A stretch of 64,000 nt of DNA from Streptomyces scabiei 87.22 (GTDB taxonomy: Bacteria; Actinomycetota; Actinomycetes; Streptomycetales; Streptomycetaceae), in NCBI RefSeq assembly GCF_000091305.1, contig NC_013929.1, positions 9,176,001-9,240,000 of the forward strand, in the 5' to 3' direction. The notes below the pieces were generated by a model, which did not search any database, was not told where the DNA came from, and was given only the letters and a program-made list of their open reading frames with translations. The translations under genes and the position numbers were made by a program. Position 1 is the stretch's first letter, and every line of letters starts with the position of its first letter. Of the stretch, positions 48,339 to 58,200 are shown one piece after another.

Positions 48339-50303
48339 TCAGGTGCCGGAGGCCGCCGGCTGCCAGGTGGCCTGGACCAGGGCGCGTTCGGTGGCGGCCA
48401 GGTACACCGCCGTCGCCAGCCAGGCGCGGGCGTAGGGGGCCGGATCGGGATCGGTGACGCGGCCGAAGACGTCCCGGGAGCGACGGTCGGCCTCCGCGGC
48501 GAGCGCTCTCGACAGGTCGGCGGCCGCGTGGAACCCGCTGCGGCGCAGGGCCGCGCCCGCTCCGTTCCGGTCGCCGTCCCGGGCCGGTTCGGCGACCGCG
48601 CGGCGGCCCCCGGAGACGGCGACCTCGACCAGCCGGCGCAGCCGCCACAGCGGGGCCTCGGCCAGCGGGTCGGCCGGGTCGCCGACGAGACCCTCCGGGG
48701 CCGGCAGGGAGCCGGGCGGCGGGAAGTGCGCGCCCTGGAGGCGGTCGTACCCCAGGTCGGCGTGGCCCTGCCAGTCGTCCGGCAGCCGCAGCGTGGACTC
48801 CGCGTCCGGGGCCGGGCCGACCGCGAGGGGGCGGAGCGTGGCGGCCCGGTCGGGTTCGAGCCGGCCGAGGACGCGCAGCCGCAGACCGGGCCGGGCGGCG
48901 AGCTGACGGAAGTTGGCGGTGTGGGCGAGGTCCGGGTGGCCGTTCGCCGGAGTCAGCCGGACCAGGAGCCCGTCACCGGTCGATGCCCCGCCGGGCGACA
49001 CCTCACGGGCGAGCAGATGATCGCCCGCCGCCCCGACGAGGACCAGGTCGCAGCCGATCAGCCGGCGGGCCGTCCGCTCGGCCTGTTCCGGATCGGTTCC
49101 GGGGGCGACCGCGAGCCGTTCGGCGACGGCCTCGGCCAGCGGCCGGGCGAAGAGGGCGGCGAGCGGTCCCGACGTCCACGACAGGCCGGTGAGCGGCGTG
49201 GCCCGTACACCCTTGCCGGAGCCGAGGCGGCCGTCCGGGGAGAGGGTGGCGCCGGAGACCAGCAGGCCGCCCCGCGAGAGCCCGGCGTGGTCGAGGGTGC
49301 CGGAACCTAGCGCGACGGTGGCCGTGCCGGCGCCCCGGGCGCGCGCCGGGCCGCCCGGCCTGACGTCGGCGATCGAGAACCAGTCACCCTCGTCGGAGAC
49401 GAGGTGGGTGACGACACCCCCGTAGCCGGTGGCCGAGATCACCGGCTCCCGGCACACCCCGTGCACCCGCAGGCTGCCGCCCGGCCGGTAGGCGCGGCGG
49501 GCGGTGCCGACGAGGCCCGGGTCCGGGTCCGCCGCCGACAGCAGGCCGGTGGTGAGCAGCAGTTCGCGCACGTTGGCGACGAGGTCGGCCAACCGGTGGC
49601 CCTCGTGCCGGGCGCGCGCGCCGCGCAGACCGCGCACCACCCGCAGGGCGGCCGCCTCGGCGCGGTGCAGCCCCGCGAGCCGCGCGGTGTGCGCGGCCCG
49701 CAGCAGCTCCGCCTGCGGCACCGCGCCCGCACCCGGGACCCCGGCGGCGAGCACGGCCGCGGTGGCGGCCCAGAGCCCGGCCGCGGCTGCGGTCTGGGCG
49801 GGCGTGGGGGGCGCAGCCGCGGGGGTGTGGGGCGTTCCAGGGGTGCCGGTGCCGGTGCCGGTTCCGGTGGCGCTGTTGTCCGCTGCGGAGCCGCCGGTGG
49901 TGGTTGCGTCGTCGGAGCCGCCGGGGTCGGGGGTGCCCGTCCCTGCCGGACCGTCCGTTTCGGTGACCGCGTCGGCCGCGGCCCCGTTCGTGCCGACGCC
50001 CTCGGCCTCCGTGTCGGCCACCGGGCAGGCGCTCAGCACCGCGGCCCGGTGCAGACAGCGGGGGGCGAGCAGGCAGCTGCACACGGCCCGCTCGGCGTCG
50101 GTGACCGTGCCGGAGGGTCCGGGAGTGAGCGTCACCTCGGCGTCCTCGCCGCACCGGACGCGCAGGGCCGCGCCGTCGGCCGTGACGGGCAGGGCCGCGT
50201 ACGTCTCGATCGCGGCGTCCAGCTTCTTGCGCAGCCGTGAGGTCAGGGTCTCGACGGCGGCGGCGACCACATCGGGCGCCGCCGGGGGCAGTTCGGCGTT
50301 CAT
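48339..50303 (-). CDS. SWIM-type zinc-finger protein of MoxR/VWA operon
   Basis: 654 residues. A SWIM-like motif, CSCLLAPRCLH (CxCx5CxH), lies near residue 74 and is followed by a long Thr/Gly/Pro-rich linker (about 95-165). The rest is a helical and beta-rich region (LRAAHTARLAGLHRAEAAAL, SLRVHGVCREPVISATG, YARAWLATAVYLAATERAL) of no known fold. This matches the role of E. coli YehQ as recalled. The ATG at 50303 overlaps the stop of the DUF5682-VWA gene by ATGA and has GGAGAG 5 nt upstream. It is the last gene of the operon. Confidence 0.75.
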   Translation of the reverse strand: MNAELPPAAPDVVAAAVETLTSRLRKKLDAAIETYAALPVTADGAALRVRCGEDAEVTLTPGPSGTVTDAERAVCSCLLAPRCLHRAAVLSACPVADTEAEGVGTNGAAADAVTETDGPAGTGTPDPGGSDDATTTGGSAADNSATGTGTGTGTPGTPHTPAAAPPTPAQTAAAAGLWAATAAVLAAGVPGAGAVPQAELLRAAHTARLAGLHRAEAAALRVVRGLRGARARHEGHRLADLVANVRELLLTTGLLSAADPDPGLVGTARRAYRPGGSLRVHGVCREPVISATGYGGVVTHLVSDEGDWFSIADVRPGGPARARGAGTATVALGSGTLDHAGLSRGGLLVSGATLSPDGRLGSGKGVRATPLTGLSWTSGPLAALFARPLAEAVAERLAVAPGTDPEQAERTARRLIGCDLVLVGAAGDHLLAREVSPGGASTGDGLLVRLTPANGHPDLAHTANFRQLAARPGLRLRVLGRLEPDRAATLRPLAVGPAPDAESTLRLPDDWQGHADLGYDRLQGAHFPPPGSLPAPEGLVGDPADPLAEAPLWRLRRLVEVAVSGGRRAVAEPARDGDRNGAGAALRRSGFHAAADLSRALAAEADRRSRDVFGRVTDPDPAPYARAWLATAVYLAATERALVQATWQPAASGT

Positions 50304-53300
50304 CGGGTCTCTCCGCGGAGGCGGTCGCCCACCCAGCGGGCGAGGGCGAGGGGACTGAGGGCGGCGACCGGCATCCCGGCCGCGACGAGCTGCTGGGCGA
50401 CGGGCACCGAGTAGCGCGGGGTGCCGGTGTCGTCCAGGGCGGCGCAGCCCATGAGGTGCACCCCGGAACCCGCGAGGGCCCGTACCTCGCCGAGCAGCCC
50501 GCCCAGCGGGTAGCCCTCCTCGAAGTCGCTCACGACCACGACCAGGGTCCGGCTGGGGACGGTGACCAGGGAACGGGCGTGGGCCAGTCCCGCCGCGATA
50601 TGGGTGCCGCCGCCGACCCGCACCTCCAGCAGCAGCGACAACGGGTCGTCGACCCGGTCGGTCAGATCGATCACGTCGGTCGAGAAGGCCAGGAAGTGCG
50701 TCGACAGCGTGGGCACACCGCCCAGCACGGCCGCCGTCAGCGCCGACCAGATGACGGACGCCTCCATGGACCCCGACACGTCGACGACGAGGATCAGCCG
50801 CCAGTCCGCCTCCTTGCGGGACCGGGTGCTGAACACCGGCCGCTCCGGCACCACCACGGTCCGGCCGTCCGCCGTCCGGCGCGTGTGGGCCAGGTTCGCC
50901 CGCAGGGTGCGCGGCAGGTCGAGCCGGCCGCCGGGGCGGCGGGTCGGGCGCGGGGTGGCCAGACCCGTGAGCGCGGGGCGCATCCGGGTGGCCAGCTCCT
51001 TCGCCAGCTCGTCGACCAGACGCCGGACCAGCGGGCGCAGCCTGGCGAGCTGCTGCTCCGGCATCCCTCCGGCGAGGGAGAGCACCGAGGTGAGCAGGTC
51101 GACCGAGGGACGGACGGCCTTGGGGTCCAGCTCGGCCAGGACGTCCGTACGGCCCTGGTCCGCGGCCCGCGCCAGCACCTCCTCACGGACCTCCGCGCCG
51201 AACAGCGCGTCCAGCTCCTCGGCCCACTCCCGGGCCGTGGGGAACGACGTGTCCTGACCGCCGGCCCGGCTCCGGCCGCCCTCCCGTCCCAGGTCCGAGG
51301 AACCCTCGCCCCGGCCGGTGCCGTACAGCTCGTCCAGGGCGTGCGCGTACCGGCGGGCACCCTGCGGCAGCTTCTCGCTCTCCCGGCCGAGGAGCAGCCG
51401 CCAGCGGTCGGCGGGGGTGAGGTGGAGGAGGTCCGGCGCACCCGGCTCCGCCGGGGCTACGGGGGCCGCCGGGGCGGCGTGCGTCTCCGGAGCCGCGGCG
51501 TCGGCCACGTCCTCGGGGCGCCCCACCGGTTCCGTGCGGGCCGGCAGCCGCAGCCGGTCGACGGCCGCCAGGCCCGCCCTGTCGGCCGCCGTCCACAGCG
51601 CGAGGAGTGCCGGTGACGCGCCGAGCGACAGGTCCAGCCGGTCGCCGAGGCGTTCGGTCACGGTGTCGAGAAGACGGTCGCGGCCGGCCGGGGTCAGCGT
51701 GTCGAAGCCGCCGCGAAGCGCGGGCAGCCGGTCCAGGAACCCCTGGTCGGTGAGCGTGTCGATACGGTCGAGCAGCGGGTCCAGTGCTTTCGGCGCGGAC
51801 TGGAGGAGAGGGGCCGCGCCGCTGAGCAGACCGCTGAGCCGGCGGGCCAGCGCGAGCCGGCCGTCGGGGCCGGTGGCCGTGTCGATCCAGCCCGCGGCAC
51901 GCTCCCCGAGTGTGTCGGCGGCGTCGAGGTCGAGCAGGACGCGGGCGGCCAGCGCCGCGCCCTGGACCAGCGGGGAGCCGGTGCGCGCGAGGGTGCCCAG
52001 GGCGTCGTCCATGCGCAGACCGAGGCGGTGGTCACCGGCCCGTGAGGCGAGCGCCACGAGCGCGGCGGCGTCCTCCGGCCGGTCGCTGCCCGCGAGGCCC
52101 GGCAGCGCGCGGACGGCCGCGTCCAGAAGGTCGACGGCCAGCTCCGCCGCCGACAGCCTGCCCTCGGCGGTGGTGCCGGGCAGATGGCCCCGCCGCAGTG
52201 CCTCCAACAGGTCGAGCGCTTCGAGGAGTTCGGGGAGGGTGGCCGCCGCCGGGAGGACGGCGGCGGCGTCCGCCAGGCGGTCGGCGACCAGCGCGGGCAG
52301 GTCGCAGCGGGCCGCCGCGCGGAGCCCGGCGAGCACCAGGGCGCAGGTGGGCCCGCCGTCCGCCGACTCCCGGCGGAAGGTCTCCCGCAGCGTGCCCTCG
52401 GCGGCCAGGCCCGCGGTCACGCCCCGTATCCCGGCCAGGTCCAGCCGTACGGGGACCGCGGGCGTCCAGGACAGCCGCCACCGGGTCGTGAGCGCCGTAC
52501 CGTCGCCCGTGCCGGCCACCTCCACGGCCTCGCCGTAGCCAGCGCCGCACACCGCGAGACGCTGCAGCAGCGTCTCGCGGCGGCTGTCGAGGGCCGAGCG
52601 GAGCGGGTCCAGGCGCAGTTCGCGCGAGGCGGGGTCGTCCGGGCCGGGCAGCCGCAGCGCGGCCAGCTCCGCCTCCACCGAGGGGCCGAGGCCGGAGCGG
52701 GGGGTGCCCGGCGCGATCCGGCCGCGGTCGGTGCCGACCAGGACCACGTCGAGGGCCCGGGCGAGGGCACGGCCCCGGCCGAGCGGTTCGCCCTGGCCCA
52801 TGACGGTCGTCAGCGCCTCCAGGACCTCGCCCCGGCCGGGGGCGGTCAGCCCCCGGAGGCTGGCCAGGTCGCAGGCCATCCGCAGCGTCTCGGTGGCTTC
52901 CCCGGTGCCCGCGGTGTGCCCGGCGGCGCGCAGCTCCCGGCACACGTCGGTGATCGCCCGCGCGGCGGCACCGCGCAGCAGCCCGGGGTCGCCCCCGGCC
53001 GTGAACACCGCCTGCTGCCAGCGCGGGTCCCGGATGCCCGCGGGGTACCCGGAACGGGAGTCCAGCAGGTCGAAGGCGTACGGGACCAGCGAGGTGACGA
53101 CGGACGGGTGCTCCGCGACGAGCCCCGTCGCCGGGGCCCGGCCGGCCGCACCGGACGTACGCGGGACCGGCGCCCCGCTTCCGCCCTCGGCCGGGCCGTC
53201 GGCCAGCCCGTCGGTGAGCGCCGGGGCGTGGAAGGCGCCGATCACGGCCGCGACCCGGCGGCCCCCCGCCGCCGCGCGGGCGACGGTGTCCCGCATGTGG

Positions 53301-54019
53301 GTCTCGCGGGCCAGGTCCACGGACGGCACGCCGCCCGCCGACTCGGCATCGCGGCGCAGCGCCCATCCCACGCCGAGCGCGGCACGGCGGATCGCCTCGG
53401 GGGCGCAGCCGGGGGCGAGCACCTCCACGCACCGGTCCCACAGGTCGTCGCCGTCGCGCCCCGTCCCGGCGGCGGTGAGCGCGGCCGCGAACGCGGTGGG
53501 CGGGGCGGAGGGAGCGGCGGCCTCGGCGACCGCGCTCCGCGTGTCGGCGGGCGGGGCGGGGCCGTCCGCCGGTGCGGCGGGGCCGTCCGCGGGTCCGGCT
53601 GCCGGGCCGTTCGCGGGCGGTGCCGGAAGAGCCGGGCCCGGGCCGGGTCCGTCCGCGCTCCACGCCGGATCCGACATCGGCAGGTCGCAGCAGATCACCT
53701 CCACCCCCCGCTCACGCGCCCAGCGGAGCGCGGCGAGTTCGGGGGAGAAGTCGGCGAACGGGTAGAAGCCGAGCCGTCCGCCCTCGCTCGCCCCGGCCAG
53801 CGCGACCGGTGCCAGGGTCCCGGGCGCGGCGAGATGGGGGAGCCACTGCTGGAAGTCGGCCGGCAGCTCCACACACACGACCTCGGCGCCCGAGGCGTCC
53901 AGCAGGGCGGGTACGGCCGCGGCGAGGGCCGGGCTGTGGTGCCGTACCCCGAGCAGGTACGGCGCGGCGGAGTCGGCGAGAGCCGTGACGGCAGCCCGCG
54001 GGTCCTGAGTGGTCGTCAC
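50300..54019 (-). CDS. DUF5682 and VWA domain fusion protein
   Basis: 1,239 residues. The first part starts LGVRHHSPALAAAVPALLD and CVELPADFQQWLPHL, then RLGFYPFADFSPELAALRWA, typical of DUF5682 proteins; a Pro/Ala linker follows near 130-170, and EAVTVVIGAFH-like elements (VAAVIGAFHAPALTDG) appear near 265. The C-terminal 200 residues are a von Willebrand A domain with an intact MIDAS: DVSGSM near 1,045, then GGGTHIAAGLAHA and VVVVSDFEEGY. In E. coli these two functions are separate genes (YehM and YehP as recalled). The GTG at 54019 overlaps the MoxR stop (GTGA). The VWA domain should be the metal-dependent partner of the MoxR ATPase. Confidence 0.85.
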   Translation of the reverse strand: MTTTQDPRAAVTALADSAAPYLLGVRHHSPALAAAVPALLDASGAEVVCVELPADFQQWLPHLAAPGTLAPVALAGASEGGRLGFYPFADFSPELAALRWARERGVEVICCDLPMSDPAWSADGPGPGPALPAPPANGPAAGPADGPAAPADGPAPPADTRSAVAEAAAPSAPPTAFAAALTAAGTGRDGDDLWDRCVEVLAPGCAPEAIRRAALGVGWALRRDAESAGGVPSVDLARETHMRDTVARAAAGGRRVAAVIGAFHAPALTDGLADGPAEGGSGAPVPRTSGAAGRAPATGLVAEHPSVVTSLVPYAFDLLDSRSGYPAGIRDPRWQQAVFTAGGDPGLLRGAAARAITDVCRELRAAGHTAGTGEATETLRMACDLASLRGLTAPGRGEVLEALTTVMGQGEPLGRGRALARALDVVLVGTDRGRIAPGTPRSGLGPSVEAELAALRLPGPDDPASRELRLDPLRSALDSRRETLLQRLAVCGAGYGEAVEVAGTGDGTALTTRWRLSWTPAVPVRLDLAGIRGVTAGLAAEGTLRETFRRESADGGPTCALVLAGLRAAARCDLPALVADRLADAAAVLPAAATLPELLEALDLLEALRRGHLPGTTAEGRLSAAELAVDLLDAAVRALPGLAGSDRPEDAAALVALASRAGDHRLGLRMDDALGTLARTGSPLVQGAALAARVLLDLDAADTLGERAAGWIDTATGPDGRLALARRLSGLLSGAAPLLQSAPKALDPLLDRIDTLTDQGFLDRLPALRGGFDTLTPAGRDRLLDTVTERLGDRLDLSLGASPALLALWTAADRAGLAAVDRLRLPARTEPVGRPEDVADAAAPETHAAPAAPVAPAEPGAPDLLHLTPADRWRLLLGRESEKLPQGARRYAHALDELYGTGRGEGSSDLGREGGRSRAGGQDTSFPTAREWAEELDALFGAEVREEVLARAADQGRTDVLAELDPKAVRPSVDLLTSVLSLAGGMPEQQLARLRPLVRRLVDELAKELATRMRPALTGLATPRPTRRPGGRLDLPRTLRANLAHTRRTADGRTVVVPERPVFSTRSRKEADWRLILVVDVSGSMEASVIWSALTAAVLGGVPTLSTHFLAFSTDVIDLTDRVDDPLSLLLEVRVGGGTHIAAGLAHARSLVTVPSRTLVVVVSDFEEGYPLGGLLGEVRALAGSGVHLMGCAALDDTGTPRYSVPVAQQLVAAGMPVAALSPLALARWVGDRLRGETR

Positions 54020-55176
54020 CGAAGGTTCTCCCGCAGGTCCCACAGGCGGCGCCACATCGCCGAGCCGTCCTCGGCGCGGCGGCGCACCGGGCCGTCCCAG
54101 TAGCCGAGCAGCCGGGCGTGGTCGGCCGGGTCGTCCTTGCGGACCACACCCAGCAGGTGTCCGGGGACGAGGTCGAGGGCGTCCCCGCCGGGCAGATAGG
54201 CGGCGGCCACCCCGAGCGAGGCCGCGACCTGCACGGCCTCGGCGGTGGACATCACCGTGCCGGGACGCTCCACGTCCCAGCCCTCGGCGGAGCGCCCTTC
54301 GCGCAGATCGCGGAAGACGGTCACCAGTACGTCGAGCACGGCGTCGTCCACGCCGAAGGCCGCGCCCGCCCGCTGCACGGCCGCCTCCGCCTGCCGCCGG
54401 ACGAGGGCGGTCTCGGCGTCCACGTCCGCGATCGGGTGCACGGTCTCGAAGTTGAAGCGACGCTTGAGCGCCGCCGACATCTCCGAGACGCCCCGGTCGC
54501 GCAGGTTGGCCGTGGCGATGACGGTGAACCCGGGCGCGGCCGGGACCTGGGCGTCGTCCGTGCCGGACAGTTCGGGCACGCTCACCCGCCGGTCGGACAG
54601 GATCGACACCAGCGCGTCCTGCACCTCGGGCAGACAGCGGGTGATCTCCTCGACCCGCGCCACCCGGCCCGAGCGCATGGCGCCGAGGACGGGCGAGTCG
54701 ACCAGCGCCTGCGGGGTGGGGCCCTGGGCGAGCAGCAGGGCGTAGTTCCAGCCGTAGCGGAAGGCGTCCTCGGTGGTGCCCGCGGTGCCCTGCACGGTCA
54801 GCGCGCTGGTGCCGCACACGGCGGCCGACAGCAGCTCGGAGAGCATGGACTTGGCCGTACCGGGCTCGCCGACCAGCAGCAGGCCCCGCTCACCGGCCAG
54901 GGTGACCACGCACCGCTCGACCAGGGCGCGCTCGCCGACGAACTTGGGCGCGATCACCAGCTTCTCGGGCAGCGTCTCGTGCGGCTTGGGCAGCTTCAGG
55001 GTCTCGCCGCCGCTGCCGCAGACGAAGGTGACCACCGCACGCGGGGTCAGCCGCCAGCCGGGCGGGCGGGGGCCCTGGTCGTGGGCGGCGAGGAAGTCGA
55101 GTTCGGTGGCGTGGCGCTCCTCGGCGGGCAGGGTCTGCCGGGCCGGGAGGGCCGTCGCCGTGTCGGTCGGGGTCAT
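54016..55176 (-). CDS. MoxR-type AAA+ ATPase
   Basis: 386 residues. Walker A is GEPGTAKS at 103-110; the region VARVEEITRCLPEVQDALVS replaces the usual Walker B/sensor segment DEINRA, so the acidic pair is EE. Sensor 1 is TVIATANLRDRG and the Arg finger lies in ALKRRFNFETVHP. This is close to YehL-type MoxR proteins, which act as chaperones with VWA partners. The ATG at 55176 has AAGGAC 4 nt upstream. Its stop overlaps the DUF5682-VWA start, while 90 bp with a hairpin separate it from the 1,635-residue gene upstream. Confidence 0.88.
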   Translation of the reverse strand: MTPTDTATALPARQTLPAEERHATELDFLAAHDQGPRPPGWRLTPRAVVTFVCGSGGETLKLPKPHETLPEKLVIAPKFVGERALVERCVVTLAGERGLLLVGEPGTAKSMLSELLSAAVCGTSALTVQGTAGTTEDAFRYGWNYALLLAQGPTPQALVDSPVLGAMRSGRVARVEEITRCLPEVQDALVSILSDRRVSVPELSGTDDAQVPAAPGFTVIATANLRDRGVSEMSAALKRRFNFETVHPIADVDAETALVRRQAEAAVQRAGAAFGVDDAVLDVLVTVFRDLREGRSAEGWDVERPGTVMSTAEAVQVAASLGVAAAYLPGGDALDLVPGHLLGVVRKDDPADHARLLGYWDGPVRRRAEDGSAMWRRLWDLRENLR

Positions 55177-55234
55177 GGATGTCCTTGCTCGGTGGGTCGG
55201 TGGGTCGGTGGGTCGTTCTCGTGTGCGGGTGCCG

Positions 55235-55259
55235 GGGGCGCCCCGCAGCGGGGCGCCCC
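55235..55259 (-). terminator. strong hairpin inside the MoxR operon
   Basis: GGGGCGCCCCG (55235-55245) and CGGGGCGCCCC (55249-55259) form an 11-bp stem with loop CAG. It lies 7 bp after the stop of the 1,635-residue gene and before the MoxR gene, so it may terminate or attenuate the operon. CGGTGGGT is repeated three times nearby (55190-55213). Confidence 0.55.
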
Positions 55260-55266
55260 GGGCCGG

Positions 55267-58200
55267 TCAGCGGCGGCGGCCGCGCCGTACCTTCAGTTCC
55301 TCGAACCGGGGCGCGTCGCCGTCCTGGACGCGCTGCCAGGCCCTGCGGTACAGCTCGGCGGCCGGTGCGGTCGGCACGATCACGCCGAACGTGGCGTGAT
55401 CGTCGGTCATCAGCTCGCCGAACAGCGGCAGCTTCCACCGCTCCAGCGGCAGACGCGGCGCCTTCGGGTCGACCCAGGCGCCGGGCAGGAACAGCGACCG
55501 CCCCGCCCGGGTGCGGCTGGCCTCCACCATCAGCTCGCCCCCGGCCAGTTCGGCACGGGCCGCCTTGAGCCGGGCCGGCTTCCACCCGGTCCAGCGGGCC
55601 GTCATGCGGTCCGTCGGGTCGGGCATGGCGAGCAGCATCAGGTAGAGCGTGGCGGCGTCCTCACCGATGCCGTACTCCTTCGCCACCTCGGTGACCAGGT
55701 CGGGCACCGAACGGCTCGGGTCCTGCGGCCACCAGGTGCCGTCCGCGGCGCGCTCGCCGGCGAGCGGTGCGCCCGGGTCGTCGAGCAGGGCCGCGAACGG
55801 GGCGGAGCGGGCCAGGCGCAGCGCCACCTCGGCCGCGTAGGGCCGCTGATCGTCCACCCGCAGCGCGGGCAGGTAGGGGTCCTGGCCGGCCTCGTCGAGC
55901 AGCGCGACCCGGACGCCCGGCGACGGCTGGTCGTCGTGGGTGGCGAGGACGACGGCGCCGTACCGCTCGAAGCCCTCACCGGTCTCGGTCGGGGTGCCGG
56001 CCGTCTTCCGGAACTGGGTGAGGCTGACGTACCGCCCGAGGTCGAGCACCAGCCCGGGGTGGGCGAGCCGCTCCCGTACGGCGGTGAGCGCGACGGGCAG
56101 CGCGGCCCGGAGCGGGTCGCCCGCGGGCAGGCGGTGGGCGAGCCAGGCGGCCAGGCCGACCGAGCCGACCAGGGTGTCCGCCGTGAAGCCGACCGCGTCG
56201 TCCGTCACCGGCCGGACCCGGTCGCCCTTGACCGCCCAGTCCAGGTCCTGGGTGAGCCGCGGCTCACCGGCCGGGTGCAGCAGCGCGGGCAGGGCCTCGC
56301 GCACGTTCCACCGCGCGTGCCTGACCGCGCGCAGCGCGTCGGCGAGCACGTCCTCCGGCACGGCCGTCCGCCTGCCGACCTCGCTGTTCCACAGCTCGGC
56401 CGCGGCGGCCGCGTTCGGTCCGTCGCTCCACAGACCGGCGGGGTCGTCGGGCAGCAGCGCGCCGACCACCGCCGCGCGGACCGCGCTGTCGACACTCTGG
56501 AGTTCGTCCTTGGCGACGGCCGCGGGGGCGGCCTTGACCCCGAGGGCCTGGCGCGCCTCCGTGGTCAGGAACGTGCGCTGGTACACGTCGACCCCCGGAA
56601 GCCCGGCCACGAGCAGCCTGGCCACCGTGTCGGTGACCCCGGTCAGCCGGGCGAACTCCTCGGCGGCCTCGGGGAACCAGGGCGCGGGACCGCGCGCGGC
56701 CAGCTCCGCCAGGAACCCGCCGATCCAGGGCGCGTCGCCCGCCACACCCAGCGGGGTGGACTTCTGGAGCGTGTAGGGCTCCGGCGTCTCGAACCGCTCC
56801 GCCGGGTCGTGGAAGTACCCGCGGAAGGTGCAGCCGTCGTTGTCCGGCGAGCCGTGCTCCACGATCGCCAGGAACGCGCCGCCGCCCAGCGGCAGGAGTC
56901 CGTCCCAGGAGCCCTCGCGCCAAGCGCCCGACGGGGTGCGCAGCTGGTCGGCCCCCAGCCGGACGGTCACCTCGCGCCAGCGGGTGGACGCGCCGTCGTT
57001 GCCGAGGCCCAGGGCGTCGAGCCGTTCGAGCAGCGTCCGCAGCACCTCGCGGTGGTCCTCCGTGGTGGTGAGGGCCGCGGCCCGGAACGCCAGGGCGCAC
57101 ACCCGGTCGATCAGCGTCGGCAACTCGGGGCGCCCGGCCGGCAGCCCGGTCCCGTCGAGGTGGAGGCGTACGGCGCGCTCCTGCGGCACGGCGGTCCCGT
57201 CGAGCCCGGCGGCCCTGGTGAGGGTGCGCAGGGCACGGAAGACGGTGTCCGCCTGGTCGTCCCGGTGCCACCAGTGGCCGGCCGATCCGCCGACGCCGCT
57301 CAGGGCCTGCTGGAGCACGGTGTCCGCCGGCCCGGCGGGTCCCTCCTCCTCCAGGCCCCCGTCGAGCGCCCGGGTGAGCCGTGCCGCGGCACCGTCGAGG
57401 ACGGCCTGCTGGCCGGCCGCGTGGCGCACGACTCCGGCGATGCCCGCGACGAGCGCGTCGTGCGTGACCGGCAGCAGCGCGCGGATCGCGGTGGGCAGCG
57501 CGTCCTTGTCCTCCTCGGCGGCGGCCGCCAGCAGGGCCTGCGTGGTCGCCCCGTCGATGCGGCGCAGTGCGGCGGAGCCCTCCGGATCCCGGGCGGTCAT
57601 GCACTCCCAGAACTGCACCGGCGGCAGCAGCAGCGTGCCCTCGCCGAAGACGCCCGGCGTACGGTCCGTCTTCGCGACGGAGGTGACGACGCCGTCGGTG
57701 TCGAAGATCTCCAGCTGCCAGCCGTTGCGGACGACGGCACGGGCCCGGTCGTCGCCCGGGAACACCACGAGCGCGGCCGCCCGGCCCCGGCCGGCGGGCA
57801 GGGTGACGCTGTGTCCGGCGAGGTCCTCGGTGCGCCGGGAGCCGTCGGGCAGCCGGATCGTGCGGATGCCCACCACGCCGTCCACGGGAGCCGAGGCCGG
57901 GGTGCGGCCGACGGTCGGGGAGGGGCCGAGCCAGCCGCTGTCGTAGGTGCTGCCCTCGGGGGCGTCGCGCAGCGCGTCGGACAGGAACGCGGGCAGGCTC
58001 CGGCGCCCGCGCGTGTTGGTGGCCGGGTCGTACTCGTGGAAGCCGTGGGCGTCCCGCTCGCCCTCCGCGTGCCACACCCAGTACGAGGCGCCGTCGAAGA
58101 GCAGCCACCGCTCCTCGGGGACCGTGGTGTCCCCGGTGTGCAGGACGCCCGCGCCGGTGGCCCGGCCGCCGCCCGGCAGGGGGAGGGTGAGCCGCAGGTC

